This document shows, piece by piece, positions 24,027-47,470 of a stretch of DNA of 64,000 bases (positions within the stretch are counted from its first letter, which is position 1; the number at the start of each line of letters is the position of its first letter). Made by a program: the position numbers and the translations under genes. Below the pieces are notes generated by a model that saw nothing but the letters and a program-made list of their open reading frames with translations, made no database searches and had not been told where the DNA came from. The DNA comes from Certhia americana. Taxonomy: Eukaryota; Chordata; Aves; Passeriformes; Certhiidae. The DNA lies in NCBI GenBank assembly GCA_018697195.1, contig CM031869.1, positions 13,943,431 to 14,007,430 on the forward strand. The letters run 5' to 3'.

Positions 24027-27000
24027 GCTTGATTTAGTAGACGTGCATTGTAGTGCTTGAGAGAAGTCAAGAACTGGCTTGCAGCCAGGACCACATCCCT
24101 GGTTCTTCTTTCTTAGATGAATTCTAATAGCAAACACCAAGGACACAAGAATTTGACCCACGGTAAACAGTCTGTCCTGTGATATTAATGTGAGAAATTA
24201 GATAACAAATGGCTCCTTTTTCTGTTAAAGAGAAACTGTGTTCCAGAGGAGAATGACAAAGACATGGCAGTGGAAAGAAAAACAAGTAAAACCTAGAGCC
24301 AGAAATACTTCCTTAAACTGAGAAAACGTGTTAAAAACACAGAGACATTACATGTCACAAAAAGTATTTTAATCATTTAAATGGAATGCTTTTTTACTGG
24401 CAAGGTTCAGGGATTTTCTTTGCTACATCACAGTAAGGTCTTCTCTGGTGATTACAAAAATTATGGGGAGAAGGCAGAACAGAATGTTACAATTAGACAA
24501 AGCCCTCCCACGCTTTTGTGTGCTGGATTGGTGGATGGCATTACTGGAACGGGAGAGTTTTTGTCAGCTGAAGTATCCTGTTCAGAGGCTGAGCACTGTC
24601 TTGCACTTAGGACCTGCAGCTCACGTTAAACTTGATAATTGCCAAAGCAAGTGTTAGAAGCTGACACAGGATACTTATATTGGGAAAACAATCAGTTAAA
24701 ATAGAGCTGGGAAAGGAAACTGAGTTGTTCTTTTATGAGCTCGATCATTTATGGATTTGCTTCTGTTTTCAATAAATGGTGCTGCTGCTGCAGCTCAGCT
24801 TCTCCACGTTTTCCATGGCGGGTCTAGCTTTGACTTCCTCCTTGTCATGAAATCCTACATCCTGATGGTGTCAAAAACCTGTGAATTTTTCAGACTCTTG
24901 ACTGGCTGTAGGTCAAAGTGCATGAGCAGCACATCCCTAAGTGCAAGGCAGAACGTTTGCATTGCTGCTGAACTGCCTCCAGGTTGTGCACAGGTGAGAG
25001 ACCCTGTGGTTTTGGGCAGGAACCCGAAGAGCTCAGGTCGGTAATTATGGTCATTTAGCAGGCAACTGCAGGGCTTTAACACCTTTCCCAATTCCCTCCC
25101 TGCAGCTTTTTGTTGCCATCTCTGTGCAAATATAGGGCAGCTGGACTGCAGAATTGGAATGTGCTCATCTGCCTGGGGCACTTCAGTGCAAATTCTGGCA
25201 GTTTATCCCAGCCCCACTCTAATTAGCTTTGCTCATTTGAAGAGGCTGAGATGCTGTTTTGGGAGTGGTAACCTCCTGTAGAGGAGACAAGGAGACAGAA
25301 CTGCTGGTCATGTCTTAAATTGCTGCAGTTAGCTTTCCTCGGAGCATGCTGGAAAAGTTTACTTGTTCTGACATTTTGTGGTAGTTTGCAGAAACGCTGA
25401 TAACGTGGGGGCAGGAGGAAGAACAATATTTAGGCAAGTAATCTTCCAGAGTGGAATAAAATGAATGACAGGTTTGGATGAACACGAGGAACATCGAGGA
25501 GAACAAATTCTTAGAGCGGGGAAGGATGAAAAGTTTGTCTACCTAACCTTTCTTTTTTATTATGTCCAAGTTAATATTGCTATCCCAGCAGTTTTTAGGA
25601 AAGCCCCTGACAGCTTTTAACACAACAACCATTTCAGGGCTCTGGCTGTGGAGAGTGACCTTTCTATAATTGACACAACTCAGGATGAAGCCATTCTTTT
25701 CAAAACATGGGTCTCCCAAAGAAACCTTTAACCCCTAGTCTGAGGAGGGCCACTTAAACACAAGCTGTGCCTACTCAGCAAGCAAAGCATTTTAAAGTAG
25801 AGCAATTTGAAAGGAGAAAAAAAAAAAAACAAAAACCAAAAAAACAAAAAACAGGTATTCAATTTGATCTGCCTGTTCCTTATTAAGAGACTAAATTCTG
25901 GTAGGAAATAATAAAACTGCAATTTAAGAGGAATGTAAATTACTTTATTACTGCATTTTCCAATCTGAATGAAAACAAAATTCACTATTAAGATAACACA
26001 GTTTCAGGTTTTTTGTAATTACACACTACATCTCTTTAATAGTGGGTATGTCTGAAAGGAGGAGGCAAGTGCAATGGGCAGAAAAATCCTCAGTGCTGCT
26101 TTAAAACTGCAAGTGAAGTCCACCATGCTGTGAAAGTTGTGTTCAACTAGGGATTTAAATTAGGAGACAAAAATTCCTTTCTCAATACAGATCATAAGGC
26201 AGTATCCCTTCACAGTCCATAAAACCCCAAAAATTGATACTGCCTTGGAATTTCTACAGCAATGTGAGAGATTGTAATGATACGAAAAAAGCTTTCTGAG
26301 AGTGAAGCCCATTTATCTCTTATGTATGCCTTACATTGTATAAGGATAATGATAGAATTTGAGTGTAATAAATCTAAATTAAGGGAGAAAGTGGGGGGAA
26401 AAGAAAAGAGGCATGTTTGGGAATAACTTCTCCTTCAGGAAGAAATGAAATAGATGACCTTATGGGATTTATCTGTTCCTAAATTCTGTTAATGGATGCC
26501 AAAAGTTTTCTACATTTAAAATTATGTGGTGGGCTAGAAATGCTTTTCCATAAAATCTGTGACTATATGCTGTTTCCTTTCTAATTGACAGAATATTCAT
26601 AAATTCAACTCTAATCATTTCAGAGGACACCTAAAATAACCTACAATTTATGTGGAAATATCCAATCTAACCCCAACTGAAAACCCATATAATGAATGCT
26701 TTGCTGACAGCTTTTTTGTTTAGTATATATTGTCTTTGATGTGCTCACAAATTAAGGACATTTCCTACTAATTCGAAATTGAATTTTTTATCTTGATTGT
26801 TTGCTATAGTAATGTTCTAGAAAGCTGAAAAACACAGGAAGAGGTGGTAATCTCTTATTCTAGAACTTTCCATTTTAAAAGACACCAAAAGTAATTGTGG
26901 ACAGTTGTGAAAAGATCACTTCAGGTACAATAAATGCACTGACTGTTTAGAAAAGTTGATATGAATTTGTGTTTTGATGCTCACATAATCCAGGATTTGC

Positions 27001-30000
27001 TTCTCTTTGGATGAACCAGCCTGATCTAAGTCCGAGCTCAGTTTGAGGCATTTCACAAAGTATTCCACAGAAAGACTTTTTCAAAATACTTTTTCAAAAA
27101 TATTACAGTTATTAAATATTAAAGTACTGAAATGTCATGAAAAATACTTGTTTCCAAATATCAAATTCAGAATTGCAAATATAAAGTCGATAATGAAACG
27201 AAGAAAGTTTAATTAGCTGTTAAATTTGGCACCATCTCACTTGCTTGAGATGAGAGAGGAAAGACATATTTCTACTGATGTAGCAGAAATTTTCCTTGGG
27301 TAGATGTGGAAAGCTGAGCTCAGCAGTCATTGTGGAGCTGTACAGGTTGTCTTCAGCTCTCCCCAAATGATTTTGAGAACTCTGCCAGATGCTGCAGCTG
27401 CGAGTCACATTCTGGTTTGCACAAAAATAGTTTTCTAATAGTTAAGGTATTTTATTAGCAGTGCCACACACAGGCAATGCTAAAGGAGTAACAAAATTCT
27501 GAAATGGGAGGATCTGCCATCCTGACAGAGGGATGAGCTGGGGTTCAGATGCAAACAGAGCAGCTCCTGACTCAGTGCCTGAGGCACTGGTGCTACCCCG
27601 ACTGTGCTGCTGCTGAAACCGACCCAGCACACGGTGTAGGGACTCGGCAACAGCCGCAGGGAACGCTCTGTTCTGTCGTCTTGTAAAAGATAAACTCATC
27701 CCTCATTAACAATGTAAACAACATGAATCTCTCGGTTTCTGCTATTTCCTGTCAGACGCTTTGAAACAGACGATCAAAATGTAATAACAGTCAATGTGTT
27801 TTAAATGTCACTTGTGTTACCTTCATTCAGTTTAATCAAGACAAGCCATCATTTTCCAGGTGGATTAATCTTATTAAGTAGTTATGTGGCTAATGTAATG
27901 TAGATCTTAATTAACACATTAGCAAGCAGAAGTATTAAGATGGTGGCTATGAAGGCTTGCAGATGTGGTCTTCTGAAAATATACCAGACTCAAGGGCTGT
28001 CTCAGAAGAGCAGAGGGTTTGGCTAAATTAAACAGGAGTTTTAGGTTTGTGGGTGTGTTAATGGTGATAGCATGAGTTGCTCTGTTCAAAGTTAGGTGAA
28101 GAAGTTTGGCATATGCCATCAGAGATGATTATTATCCCAATTTAGAAATCCCTACTAGTATGTATTTGCTCTTTGTGAAATGCAGTGAACCAGCAGATCT
28201 TAATTTTATTTCAGTTGTAATTTTCTTTTGATTCTGAAAGCAATGGCTCTTGTGAAGCCATGCTCACATGAATGTGAAGATGTGCCTTTAGGTGTATCAG
28301 GTGTGTCATACTTTACTAAAAGTGAACTGCATCATTTCCCTGCCACATGGATTGGCTGCAGCAGAGCCAGAGCCGGGTCTTGTGCAGACACTCCCTTTGA
28401 AGATTTTCTTTCCTTTTGCCACAGTAAAAATTCAGGGTGCTGACCAGACAACCCAAGGTTTTGGTTTTGTACCAGAAGCTGTTTCCCTGGACTTCCAAAA
28501 GCTCATATACTCAGAAGCTTCCTTCCTCCTCATTTCCCAAAACAGAGCTCGTTGGTACCTCAGCATCTGCAGCAGAACTGAAGTTCAAATGTGCCACAGC
28601 AGCTCCTCCAGACAAACTCTCATTGCCTGGCTTTTTAGCTCATTGCAGCTGAGGGAATTTGTTTTGCAGTAGCAGTCAATGTATTGTACACATTCCAGAA
28701 ATAATCTGTTCTCACCTGAGTCCTAAGGCACTTAGGTGACAGTAGATAATTGGAAGTGTAAGTTCATACAGGGAGTTGTCAGTATGGTAACAGTGCATAG
28801 CACTGATTTTTCCACTGAAGATATTTGTATGGAAAAGGAATTTTCTACTTTATTTTATTTGCCTTTCTGGAGGAATAGGACATGTCTGGTCATATAAGTA
28901 GCAAATTTACTTAAGGAAAAAAGTTAAACTATCATGGAGAACCATAGTAATTCTCACATGGGCTTTTTTGGCAAAACGTCAATGGAGTCTGGTTTTATAT
29001 TGAATGGTTTCCTTTGCATAGCTGTACCATAAATTTCTTCAGAATTCCAAGTCATCTGTGAAAATCCCTGGCTATATAAAAAGAACAACAGAAAAATAAG
29101 CTAGATAAAAAGATAAGGTAAACTATATCTGTAGCAGTGATTTATAAGAAATACAGAATTACACAAGGAAAGGTAAAGAGAATTTAACCAACCCTGGTGG
29201 TATTTATTCCTTGTATTTAATTTGAGGTTGTCCACATTATCTTGGTAGTTCATTTCTGGTCCATTTGAATGGTTATTCTGCTAGGTATTTTTCCAGAGTG
29301 CCATCAAGATGCAATTTGCAGTCATCCCCATGATAAAGGCACACAGTCACAGCACTGGAGTTAATTGCTGTTTAAATGTGATGTCTGTAGTGTGACACTG
29401 CTGGTAGCCAGATTTCATTTTTATTTTTAATTTTAGCTACAGTGTAGGATACTGTAGTTATAAATAATCAAGTATATCTGGTTTCAGTGTAAATACAGCT
29501 CTGCTTCCATAGCTGACACTGCTTGACATCAGTTAAATTAAAGGCTGACTGGGCATGTCCCATCCACTGCCACCTTGAATCTGACCTCCAGCTCACAGAT
29601 GAGACCTGCTGACAATTTAGCAGGGGGAGTTTGCATTGCTGTTGTCATGGATTGCCTGTCTGATAGCTTCAAAGGCAAATACACTTGAATGCTAAAACAG
29701 TCTTTTCAAATGTATATGCCAAAATAGTAATTCAGCTGGGTAAATAAAACAGCAGTTTAAATGAATAAGTGTTATTTAGTTGATGAATATATGTTTGACT
29801 GAGTGATTGAAATGGCTCCCCTGGGTAAGATGAAGAAGTATGCTTTTAAAACTCTTTTGTAGATGTTTATAAAGAGAAAATGACAGGAAAAAAATCAAGT
29901 ATCTATGGGGTTATGAGATAAACATGGAACTTTACAACAGTCACCCACAACAGAGAGAATGATCTCGGGAATCATTTGTTCACAGCAGTATGAGTAGTTT

Positions 30001-30468
30001 GGTTAGTCTTCACAGATTTGTCAGTTTGTCACATCTGTAACTTCGCTTAAATGCAGTTGATGCTCTTTGAATGTTATCTGCAGTGGTCCATCAAATGGAA
30101 AAGCTTCTAAAAATAGCTGGAGGGGAGTGAGTCAGGTGGCAAGATACATTCTCTGCATTCTGAGGTGAGGACTGAAGGAAGCTATAAAAAAAGTTTGAGT
30201 CTCTAGTGACAGGATTTGCTAGTGAAGCTGTTAGTGCAGAAAAAGGTATTGCAAATACCAAAGCTAGGATGATGGTTTGCTTTTCAGGTTAAAAAAAAAA
30301 AAAACAACAGACTTTAGTCTATTAAGATAGATTCAGTGGTCATATCTACTTTGCATTTCCTCTCTGTATTCATATCCTGGGGAGGAGGGAACATGAAGAG
30401 AACAGTGCTGACACCTCCTGTAATATTTATATTTGCTGCTTTGCCTTCCTCATCTTCAAGGTGAGAGC

Positions 30469-30501
30469 TGTTAATAATTCTGTCATTGTTAATAATTCTG
30501 T
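30469..30501. repeat. Two-copy 15-bp direct repeat (period 18)
   Basis: TGTTAATAATTCTGT occurs at 30469-30483 and again at 30487-30501. It is a small local duplication in intron sequence and no function is proposed. Confidence 0.85.
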
Positions 30502-30949
30502 TTTACAAGTAAGCGTCTGAGAGCAGCAAGATCATGACCAACCCAGGTGCACTGGAAATATCAGAGCAAAGAGCAGAATCAAGATGCTGTCACTAGTATT
30601 GTGTCTCATACCAACAAGGGTAACTCAGCAGGAATTTATGAGAGCATGATTCAATAATGCATCATCTTTAGAGCTTATTGATATCTTGTTGGACTTAAAA
30701 CTTCATAAGTTGTTAGCTAAGCTTTCAAATATGAAACCTAGATTGGTATAACTTCAAGCATTTCTAAATTTTGTTATTGCAGCATTGTAATGTAGCTCTG
30801 TAAAAACAGGATGTCATGAATTAAGTTCTTAAAAGCAAAAGGAAAGGATCCTTTCAGCATGCCAGAGGTGAGGCAGCAGCTGTTCCTTGCAGATGTGGCA
30901 CAGGCTGGGTGTAGAGCATGCTGCACTTCAGAAATACAGACTGAAAGGG

Positions 30950-31115
30950 GTCACCCATCTGCCCCATTCTTTGCTGCAGGTTAAATATATCTCTATCACT
31001 TGTGAGAGTTGCTCATCTAGCCTGCTCTTAAAATCCTCTGCTATGCTGAACCTCTGTCACAATTCCCTTCCCAGGGAGATTTTCCCAAGGTGTTCCAGGA
31101 GGAGTGGTTTGGAGA
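30950..31115 (-). mobile_element. Ancient CR1-like LINE remnant
   Basis: The + strand carries words usual in antisense old CR1 copies: CCATCTGCCCCATTC, TAGCCTGCTCTTAAAATCCT, CTGTCACAATTCCCTTCCC and AGGGAGATTTTCCCAAGGTG. It is much more diverged than the CR1 copies at 4914 and 22170. Family and ends are uncertain. Confidence 0.45.
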
Positions 31116-32837
31116 ACTAGAAACCAGGTCATTTTGTGTTGTAGAGCAAAATAAAAGCACATCTGTGGGGAAATGCTTCCAAGGATAATACCAAACTGAA
31201 CAGAATCACTCTCAAGAGCCTGAGTCATGTCCCTAGGCTCAATGATAACTACAAATTCAATTTTCTTATCTGCAGTTTTCACCAATTTTTATTTCACCAT
31301 GATATCTTCAACATTTTGATGAGAAATACAAATGAATGGTCTTCTAGTAATTTTTGGGGGGAAAGTATGACATCCAATATATTTTTCTACCTTTGCATGC
31401 TGAAATAGTATGAATGTAACTCTGATTCTCCTGATAGCTGAAATTTTTTCATTTTAGCTTAATTGATGTATTTGAGGATCCTTGAGTTCTGAAAAATGCC
31501 CTTTCCCAGAGAGAAATGCAAAGCAGAATTTTGGATATCCAAAGGAAGCTGAGGCTTTATTTATCCAGAAATACTAAAACTTGATTCTCCAGTAAAATTA
31601 TTTACAAAGTTACAATCCTAGATAATATATACATAATTAGCAAAAGCTATTGACAGTTTTGGAGTTGCTTTAATAGCCAGTGAAACTATAAATGCCAGCT
31701 CTTGTGGCCTTACCATTCACATGCTCCATACATTTGCTGCACTGGATAATAATAATGATTCCTGGAAATAGCTTTCTCTTTGACTGGATGGCTATGGATA
31801 TATTGCTCCTGAAGATCAAGGTTCTTTAGAATGTGTCAAGGAGCCTTTTCCAGATTAGATACAGTTGATGTTCATTAAAATGCTCAGTCTGCCCCCAAAG
31901 AAATTATTTACAGCACACTTTTTAAGAATATAGAAAAAATATTCATCATTTATTACCACATGTTGGAATTGTGAAGTGTAATGTTTTCAAAGGAGGTGAA
32001 GGTGCCTGCAGTCTTTTGCTGACTTCCCAGCTCTGCCAGTGATTCCAGTATAACATGCCACAGGTGCTTTTTGGTGTGTTCTCTGCCCCTGCTTTTCCTC
32101 TCCACATGGGTGGGTAAGAACTAATTTAAATTCTAGTGAGCTGGTGCCTGCCTTCATTGAGATAGGAACCTTGAGACACCCTCTGTTGCAGCAATCCATT
32201 AGAAATGAAATCTTGTAGTTTCCATGCAGCAGGACGTGTTTGGATCTGGTTGCTCTCTGTGCTTCTGGTGGCTCTAAGGGCACATTGCTTGATGACACTC
32301 TCAGCCATTTTTCCTTTCTTTGCAGCCTCTTGTTGCAGCTTCTTCTGCTTTCTCTTTCTTTGTTAGTGCTGTGATGTTATTGTAGACCCATTAACATAGA
32401 AAATGAAAAAACAAACAAGTTGCCAAGAACTGTATAGCAGTTGGTATTCAGAGCATTCTTTTACCATTTCAAAACACTGCCAGCATAGTATCTGTTTCAT
32501 TATGTACAAGTGTAAGTGCTGCTAACATAGATAATTTAGAATCTATAATTGAAACCGTGCTTTTGCAGCTCTCTCAATTAAAGATAGTCAAGACAGAAAA
32601 GCTGTTATGTACTTACCTGCTGGAATTATATGTTGTTCTATGCCATCCCTTTACATTCATACAGTGCTGGGATGTATTTCAAAAGTAACTTGCCATTTAT
32701 TGAAAATAGAATTACACCACATCAGAAAAAAGCCCATGAAGTAAACACCGAGCTTTTTACAAATGCTGTCAGGTTGTGTCAGAGGTATCACTACCATCCA
32801 GTCTATGGTAATACCTTTCAATTTCTGTGATTGTTAA

Positions 32838-32876
32838 CAGATATTTTCTGTGGTTACCAGATATTTTCTGTGGTTT
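32838..32876. repeat. Two-copy 18-bp direct repeat (period 20)
   Basis: CAGATATTTTCTGTGGTT is present at 32838 and again at 32858. It is a small local tandem duplication within the intron. Confidence 0.85.
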
Positions 32877-33787
32877 TCTGGTTTATGATAGTGTCTGTTA
32901 TAAGAATTTTTAAATGGATTTCTTACGATTTTTGGGAATACAGACACAAAATCAAGCATTGCTGCATATTGTAGCTTAAAAACACTGCTAACTCCATGTT
33001 CCGCACTCCATGTTTAAAATATGCGTAGCCTCAGAACCTGTTCAGTTGAGAACAGAAGGGATTTGCACCATATTTTAAGAGTTGACTCTTTCATGGGCTG
33101 GAAGCCAAAGCACTCAACCAGAAAGGCCTTGTATCTTCTCTTCAGTAATGCATGCTGAAAAACCAACAAATGATGGATTTTCACTAACCACACAAAGAGA
33201 GAAAAAGACTTGTACATAGGCCCTGCTTCAGGCAGAGAGAACTTAAAAGGCACTGTAGTGAGTTGTGCTAACTCTGTTTCAAGGAGAAGATGCACATCAG
33301 AGTACAGAAATTGTCCTCTAAACCCTTTTGTGTGCATTTCATTTCTTCTGTCAACTCTCTTGTCTGTGAGCTAAAGTCTATTGGACTGCTTTAGTGAAGA
33401 AAACAGTGGTAATAAAAATTTGTAATCAGTTTGTTTAGATTGAAGGTACCCTTCAGTTCACCTTTCTGACAATTTTTTATACCCTGGTTGTGTACAAGAT
33501 GCAACTGAAAAGAGCACAGGGAGATTCACATGTGCTTAATTGACTCTCTGCTGTTGTTGTTTGATCAGTGAGGAGCAATCACAGAATTAAAGGGTTTGAG
33601 GGATGAGAAAATTGCTGATGCTCCACAGAAAAAAAGCTTTCTAGAGTTTTTGCCTCAAAGGGCCAAATTCTTACATACTGATTGAAACAGCAGGCAGATT
33701 GCATCAGAATAAGCAAGATACAGTTTGATTTAAGAGGTATCACTACCACAGATGTTCATCTTGAATGAATAAAACTACCTGCATTAA

Positions 33788-43617
<9,830 letters not shown>

Positions 43618-43719
43618 ACTCAGTGCAAGACTGCCCACGTCATTGCCATGGGAATGGCGAGTGTGTGTCAGGTGTCTGCCACTGTTTTCCAGGATTTCAT
43701 GGAGCAGATTGTGCTAAAG
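43618..43719 (+). CDS. TENM2: TENM2 exon: EGF-like repeat 1
   Basis: A 102-nt exon, phase 1 at both ends, with acceptor TTTAATTTCAG and donor GTATCA. Joined to the preceding G it starts with Asp, then reads [18 protein letters not shown] and [15 protein letters not shown]. Six cysteines in the order C-x3-C-x5-C-x4-C-x1-C-x8-C form one complete teneurin-type EGF repeat. EGF repeats make up the stalk of the ectodomain. The exon ends right after the last Cys-Ala-Lys, so any insert between this and the next exon falls exactly at the EGF1-EGF2 boundary. The donor GTATCA is less consensus-like than the others, which would favour regulated splicing here. Confidence 0.97.
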
Positions 43720-46700
43720 GTATCATTTTCTCCATATTTACAAATAACCACAGTGTGTATCTGTGATCTGTTGATCCACAGTGCCTGTTTGATAGCATGG
43801 GTCCCAGCTAGATTCAAATAGAACAATTTACTTTTTTTGTTCTTAGATCTCGAATTAAATATGTTCAAGAGGAAGTATTGCCACATTTCAAATGAGCTTG
43901 CATAGCCACACCCTTTTTTTTGTGGCAAAGGTAGCAGGCAGAAATGGCAGAAAATATTTATTTTCTGGAAAAGTGAATGAATTATCAATACTTTCTGATA
44001 ATCAATAGCTGGTCTGCAAGAAAAGACTGATTGTCTTCATTGATAGAGTGTAGTACATATTCTGGCTTCTCTGAGCCTTACTTCTGGTACAAAGCATCTT
44101 TCTTGCATATAAAATTACTCTTTGACCATAGGAACTTTGCCTTTTCTAGAAAAATAAGTAGGACCCGATAAAATCTTAAAATGAACATTTTCTGCAATGT
44201 CAATTGTAAATTTTAATGACTAAAACTGGGAAATACATTGCTATCAAGGATTAAGTAGAAATCTAAATGACATCTACGGATTGGTAGTATGTGTTTATTA
44301 AGTTTTCTGAGAGTTTTGGATGGCAGTCTTAAAGAAAGGATTTATAAAGGAGGAACTTTTTAGTGTGTACAGCCAGTAGCAGATATGTTGTCTAAATTTC
44401 GTGGCTTGGTTGTATTCCCCTCTGTTCCTGAGCACACTCAGAACATTTTATAGTTTGCTTCCTTCTTAATTTGGGTGAGATTTAGGCACTATCAATATCA
44501 TGCTTACAATTATTTTCCACGGAGTTTGCTCATTTCTTCCTAGACTCCTGTTGCAGTTGTGAGGAGAGTTCATTGTGCCCTACCTCTGTCACTGCTGTAG
44601 CATAACCGTGTGTCTAAGAAATGCTCTTTGAGTAGCTGCTATTGTGTACTGGAGTGAGTAATTTCTGAGTTTTGTCTCCACATTTGGCTCTTGAAGGTGC
44701 CCCAGTACAAAAACAAAAAAAGAAAAATAGAGACCCCCCAAGAGCCTTGAAAAGCTAAGGCTGATATTTCAGCACTCACCCTGTTCATTTTACAGAACAC
44801 TTCAAATAGTGGTTTGATTACCTGAGAAATTAAGACAGCTGGTAAATCTAGAGAGGAGATATCTGTATTGCACAAAGTAAATGGTGTGATAATGTGAGCT
44901 ATAAATACAGACTGACAACTCTGCATTTCTGTGGTGTTAACCTGTGAAAGTATGCATGCAGTGACTGTGTGCTTCACTGCCACCCTTCACACATACATGG
45001 CCATTATATCAGCTCATTTGCATTTTGAGTTGTGGAGCAATCCTGCATTGTCTACTGAACCTCTGTGTAGCACTGTGTGCTGTGTTAGAGCTAGAAAATA
45101 CTTCGTTCAGGCTGTGACAGATAAATAGCTTTTTTATAGGGTGCTTACGTTTGTCAGGCTTCTCCTGCCCCTCAGTGCATTCCCTCTGCTTCCTGCTCTG
45201 TCCTTTCTGTGTTGTCTCTTTCCCCTCAAAAGCAGAAATGCTTTCATGGAAGCTTCCCTCAACTCTTGTGCTGTTTTCTTGTCAGACATCATGGTATTTC
45301 TAAAGAACAAAGAAGCTTGAAAAACTACACAAAATGAGAACATGGGTGTGTTGACAGAACTTGTCCCTGTGTGGGAACAGCTGCACAGCATTACTCTGAG
45401 AGTTGGGTGTAAGGGTGTTTTGCCTCACCTTTCATGCCTTGCACCTGTTTCATGTTCTTACAGCCTCAGGTTTTTCTGCTTACTTGAATGCTCTTTGTAT
45501 GTGAGAGCAGTTTCAGAACACAGAAATCAAAATTGGGATTCTATGTAGGGTAAAGCACAGGGTAAAATGAGATAGAGAATTATATCTTTTACATCATATT
45601 ACTTGTATGGACACATGTTTAATGTATATCTACCATAATATAAAATTTACATTTGGACTGTCACAAGTATGGGAGGATAATGGTTTTTTCCAATTTGATT
45701 TTTTTTCAATTATTATTTCCCTAGCAATGCATCTTTCAATATCTCGTTTCTCCACCCGAAAATAACTCGAGGCAATACTCAAATGGAGAAATGTGGAGAA
45801 AATGTAAACAAGCTTCTCAAATGGCTTTTAGAACTTTGTCCAAGCAGTAACAGCAGTCTTCGAGCATCCCTTTGTGTGACCCCCAGGTCTGACAGATAGG
45901 AAACACAATTTTTTATCCCAGGGCTGACCCTGAGGCCATCAGAGGGGCAGTGAGACATCAGGGGAGTCACTGCAAACCATTTGCAGGCAGTGCACAGGGG
46001 CCCCTCCAACCACGTGGTTCTAAAGGGTAAAAATGAAGGAAAGCTGTGAGAGACAGCACAGATTTGACTTCAGATCCACTAGCTTCAAGAAAACACTAGG
46101 AAAATTATTGGAAAGAGATGACCTTTGGCCCAACCCACAGGCTGTAACACACTTCCATACCCTGATTGAAATGGAACAAAATTCACCGTCTCCAACACTT
46201 CTGCCAAACACTGTGTGGGGTATTTCTCATTCTATGGAAATAGCTTATTATCAAGTATTCAGTATCAGCAGATTTAATCCATTCTTGCTTAGGCAAGATT
46301 CCCTTTGGAGTTTAACCTTATTAAGGTTAAAGAATTTCATCTGATATACAAAAAAGGTAATGATACATCTTGATCTCATGTGGATAAGGTATGGCATACA
46401 AAGAAAAAGAAAATCTGATAATCAAAGGATAATTCCATGTGGAGATGTGTCCTGATAAAGCAAGTGTGTACAGTTAAAGCCAGTGGAAGATTTGCAGTGA
46501 ATTCGACTGCACTGTGAGTAACCTCTTGTCCATAATTATGTGTAGGAGTTATTGGTGAAAAGTGATTCTCTGGCCGAGGATCAATTAAAGAATCAGACAT
46601 GCAGCTGTGATTATCTTAATTTTTTGGTGGTTTATCACCTTTTGCTATTCACCCCTACCTTTCTGTAACCTATGTGGTATAACCACTGAAGTATATCAAG

Positions 46701-47437
46701 AAGTCCTTCTTGCTTAGAATTCTTGCTGTTTATGTCTGATCATAGTTTGGATTTTCAGGGTCTGTGGTGAATCTGCAGGAATCTTTGTCATGTCCTGCCT
46801 TTCACCACTTGGGAAGGGAGTTCAGTGTTACAATGAGTTGAGTTCCTAAAAGTGACTCAAACTTGGCTATAATTTCATTTCATCCCCTAAGATACTTGAA
46901 GGGCATGCAACTCTTCCACTCCTTTAACAAAACCACTTCCAAAGACACTGTCAAATTCTTTTTTGCAACTGTGAGCAGAGCCTCCTTTAATTTTGCATTT
47001 TTAAATGCTTGGATTTGCATCATAAGCATCTTTAGCTAATCTGAAAAGGTGAACAATGCACCATCACATGGGATTTCTACATTGATATGATGAGCATAGC
47101 CTGCTAAGAGATGGTGTCCAATTTGTGAAAAAAGGACAGAAATTGAGTCAAGTAGCTTATATCAACTGCCATGAAGTTGCCATTTAGCAGATACTTCTAG
47201 TTGATTATGCAATGTAATAAGAAACATGTTTAATATTTAAATCTAAATGAGATGAAGGCTTTTGGATTTTTTTAAACCAGAAATTTGTGCGATGTTTGAT
47301 CAGTTGACTTTTTAATCTGATTTTAAGAGCTCTAATTATTCAGATTTGTGTTATTCACAATTTCTTTTCCTGTTCTCCTTGTGTGGGTCTTTCATTATTT
47401 TATTTTCATTCTGTTTGTTTTTGGCTTACTGGCAAAG
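43720..47437 (+). other. TENM2: TENM2 intron between EGF1 exon and candidate microexon (3,718 bases)
   Basis: AT-rich, without a recognised mobile element or peptide. Its last 80 bases are strongly pyrimidine-rich (TTTCTTTTCC, TTCTCCTT, GTCTTTC, TTTTATTTTCATTCTG), with several UCUU/CUCU-type words of the kind PTB proteins bind. It ends with TTACTGGCAAAG. If the microexon is not used, intron runs from 43720 to 62383. Confidence 0.7.
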
Positions 47438-47470
47438 GACGGCGCCACTTTAATAAGTATAAAAAGAAGG
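47438..47470 (+). CDS. TENM2: Candidate 33-nt cassette microexon of TENM2, 11 basic residues
   Basis: The segment is bounded by AG (GGCAAAG) and the strong donor GTAGGT, is 33 nt long and has phase 1 at both ends. Spliced between the EGF1 exon (ending in G) and the EGF2 exon (starting CT), it adds exactly 11 codons, GRRHFNKYKKK, turning CAK-A-ACPVLC into CAK-GRRHFNKYKKK-A-ACPVLC. The GC-rich CpG-containing start GACGGCGCCAC stands out from the AT-rich intron, as if kept by selection. An upstream pyrimidine tract and T-rich downstream DNA suit a regulated neural microexon. The insert has six Lys/Arg and one His, and no Cys. I do not recall this cassette with certainty in described isoforms. 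It is seen as sequence; its use in mRNA is inferred. Confidence 0.72.
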
